Below are positions 62,662-64,000 of a DNA stretch of 64,000 nucleotides, one piece after another (within the stretch, counting starts at the first letter, position 1; every line of letters starts with the position of its first letter). The DNA is from Hyphomonas sp. (GTDB lineage Bacteria > Pseudomonadota > Alphaproteobacteria > Caulobacterales > Hyphomonadaceae), in contig NZ_CP051230.1 of NCBI RefSeq assembly GCF_017792385.1, forward strand, positions 620,001-684,000, written 5' to 3'. The notes below the pieces were generated by a model that was given only the letters and a program-made list of their open reading frames with translations, was not told where the DNA came from and did no database searches. A program made the position numbers and the translations under genes.

Positions 62662-63999
62662 CTACCCCCGCGCCAGCGCCTCATCGATCAGGCGGGCGGT
62701 ATTCTCCACGCCATACAGCGCCGCAAAGCTGCCGAAGCGCGGACCCTGGCTCTGGCCGAGCAGGACTTCATACAGCGCCTTGAACCAGTCACGCAGATTC
62801 TCGAAGCCGTGATCCTTGCCGACCGAGAAGGTCAGCGTCTGGAGGTTTTCGGAATTCCGCTCCCCGTCAAACGCCTTCAGCCGCGCGGAAAGATCCTCCA
62901 TCGCGGCGCGTTCGGCCTCCGTCGGCGCACGATAGGTCTTCTGGGGCAGGACGAAGTCGCGATAATAGCTCATCGCATAGCCCGCGAGGTCATCTAGCAG
63001 GGGGTGCGTCTCCGGTGAGGCTTCCGGCGCATATTGCGAGATGAAGCCCCAGAGCTGGCTCTTGTCTTCCGGGTTCGCCACGGCCACGAGGTTCAGCAGC
63101 AGCGCAAAGCTGACCGGCGTCGTCTCGGCCGGCGGCTTGCCGGAATGGATGTGCCAGACCGGGTTCTCGATCTGCCGCTCGGGTGCCTCGGCCGGATACT
63201 TCTCAAGGAAGGTGAGATATTCGTCCACGGCCTTCGGGATGACGTCGAAGTAAAGCTTCTTCGCCACGCGCGGCTTCTGGAACTGGAACAGGCTGAGGCT
63301 CTCATCCGGGGCATATTTCAGCCAGTCCTCGACCGAGATGCCATTGCCCTTGGTCTTGGAGATCTTCTCGCCCTTCTCGTCCAGGAACATCTCATAGACA
63401 TATTGTTCCGGCGGGCGCTTGCCCAGGATGCGCGTGATCTTCGAATAGATCGGCGCATTCGCCTGATGGTCCTTGCCGAACATTTCAAAGTCGACGCCAA
63501 GCGCGGCCCAGCGCATGCCGAAATCGGGCTTCCACTGCATCTTCACATGGCCGCCCGTCACCGGCAGCGTGAATTCCTTGCCGCTTTCATCGTCAAACGT
63601 GATCGTGCCCTTCTCTCCGTCAACGGATTTCATTGGCACATACAGCACCTGCCCCGTCTCTGGATGGATCGGCAGGAACGGGCTATAGGTTGCTTGCCGC
63701 TCTTCGCCCAGCGTCGGCAGCATCACATCCATGATGTCCTGATACTTGCGCGCGGCCTCCCGCAGCATGTCGTCGAACCGGCCGGATTTGTAGCATTCCG
63801 TGGCCGACAGGAATTCATACTCAAAGCCGAACTGGTCGAGGAAGGCACACAGCCGCGCATTCATGTGCGCGCCATAGGAAGCGTGCGTGCCGAACGGGTC
63901 CGGCACAGCCGTCAGCGGCTGTTGCAGATAGGCTTCCAGGCTTTCCGGGTTCGGCACGGTCGGCGGCACTTTGCGCATCCCGTCCATATCGTCAGACAC
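62662..63999 (-). CDS. lysK: Class I lysyl-tRNA synthetase, C-terminal part (cut by window edge)
   Basis: The open frame reaches the window end, so the first roughly 90 residues, including the HIGH motif, are missing; a GTG at 63999 is not the real start. Visible features are the YKSGRFDDML region, VGFD-type GGHVKMQWKPDFGMRWAALGV, GKDHQ and the KMSKS-type KISKTKGNG. Class I LysRS is unrelated to the common class II enzyme and is usual in alphaproteobacteria, archaea and spirochaetes. It charges tRNA-Lys. Confidence 0.9.
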   Translation of the reverse strand: MSDDMDGMRKVPPTVPNPESLEAYLQQPLTAVPDPFGTHASYGAHMNARLCAFLDQFGFEYEFLSATECYKSGRFDDMLREAARKYQDIMDVMLPTLGEERQATYSPFLPIHPETGQVLYVPMKSVDGEKGTITFDDESGKEFTLPVTGGHVKMQWKPDFGMRWAALGVDFEMFGKDHQANAPIYSKITRILGKRPPEQYVYEMFLDEKGEKISKTKGNGISVEDWLKYAPDESLSLFQFQKPRVAKKLYFDVIPKAVDEYLTFLEKYPAEAPERQIENPVWHIHSGKPPAETTPVSFALLLNLVAVANPEDKSQLWGFISQYAPEASPETHPLLDDLAGYAMSYYRDFVLPQKTYRAPTEAERAAMEDLSARLKAFDGERNSENLQTLTFSVGKDHGFENLRDWFKALYEVLLGQSQGPRFGSFAALYGVENTARLIDEALARG

Positions 64000-64000
64000 A

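Overview
The window is gene-dense, GC-rich chromosomal DNA with short intergenic gaps and mostly bacterial housekeeping, stress and lipid genes. Several things point to an alphaproteobacterium, most likely of the Hyphomonadaceae/Caulobacterales type (inference, not tested): a class I lysyl-tRNA synthetase, a one-polypeptide indolepyruvate ferredoxin oxidoreductase under an Lrp-type regulator, a type A PutA, an alanine-racemase-fold ornithine decarboxylase, the four-gene ligase-associated DNA repair set, and the style of the GC-rich palindromic repeats. No rRNA, tRNA, CRISPR array, prophage, transposase or plasmid function was found.

Layout. 1-3.3 kb: thioredoxin-like end, small lipoprotein, nitronate monooxygenase and an RhlE-type helicase. 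3.5-16.3 kb: the ligase-associated repair genes (PdeM nuclease, Lhr-like helicase, beta-CASP/MBL exonuclease, ATP-dependent ligase), split by about 4.8 kb carrying a secreted protein, a serine hydrolase and a TolB/TPR membrane protein, and by a 1.1 kb non-coding stretch full of repeats. 16.4-20.7 kb: HU with a histone-H1-like tail, membrane proteins and two MscS channels. 20.7-30.7 kb: acyl-chain and small-molecule metabolism, with a dienoyl-CoA-reductase-like SDR, a CoaA-like kinase, a TetR-led run with an HSL esterase and two quinone-oxidoreductase-like enzymes, an M23 peptidase, a flavin monooxygenase and a divergent pair of hotdog thioesterases. 30.7-43.6 kb: lipoproteins, a GT-C-like membrane protein, PutA, a GT4 glycosyltransferase, a PstS-like protein, ornithine decarboxylase with a structured leader, glutamate racemase and a PhoR-like kinase. 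43.8-52.1 kb: an RND efflux operon followed by an M13 peptidase. 52.2-64 kb: PilZ-like, dodecin-like and DUF1801 proteins, a CarF/TMEM189-type desaturase, thiolase, DUF2332, a beta-lactamase-like protein, Lrp regulator and the indolepyruvate oxidoreductase, a lipoprotein, and the end of class I LysRS.

Most unusual points. Two near-identical 104-bp palindromic elements lie inside the Lhr-like helicase gene and are translated in frame, with a shorter third remnant. The 12.9-14.0 kb stretch holds several palindromic element families plus about 440 bp of unexplained, structured-looking sequence. Hairpins overlap the Shine-Dalgarno sequences of the nitronate monooxygenase and the ornithine decarboxylase. 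A perfect 9-bp inverted repeat abuts the start codon of the indolepyruvate oxidoreductase. A CarF-like plasmalogen-type desaturase is present.

All function calls come from reading the translated sequence by eye. No database search was run.
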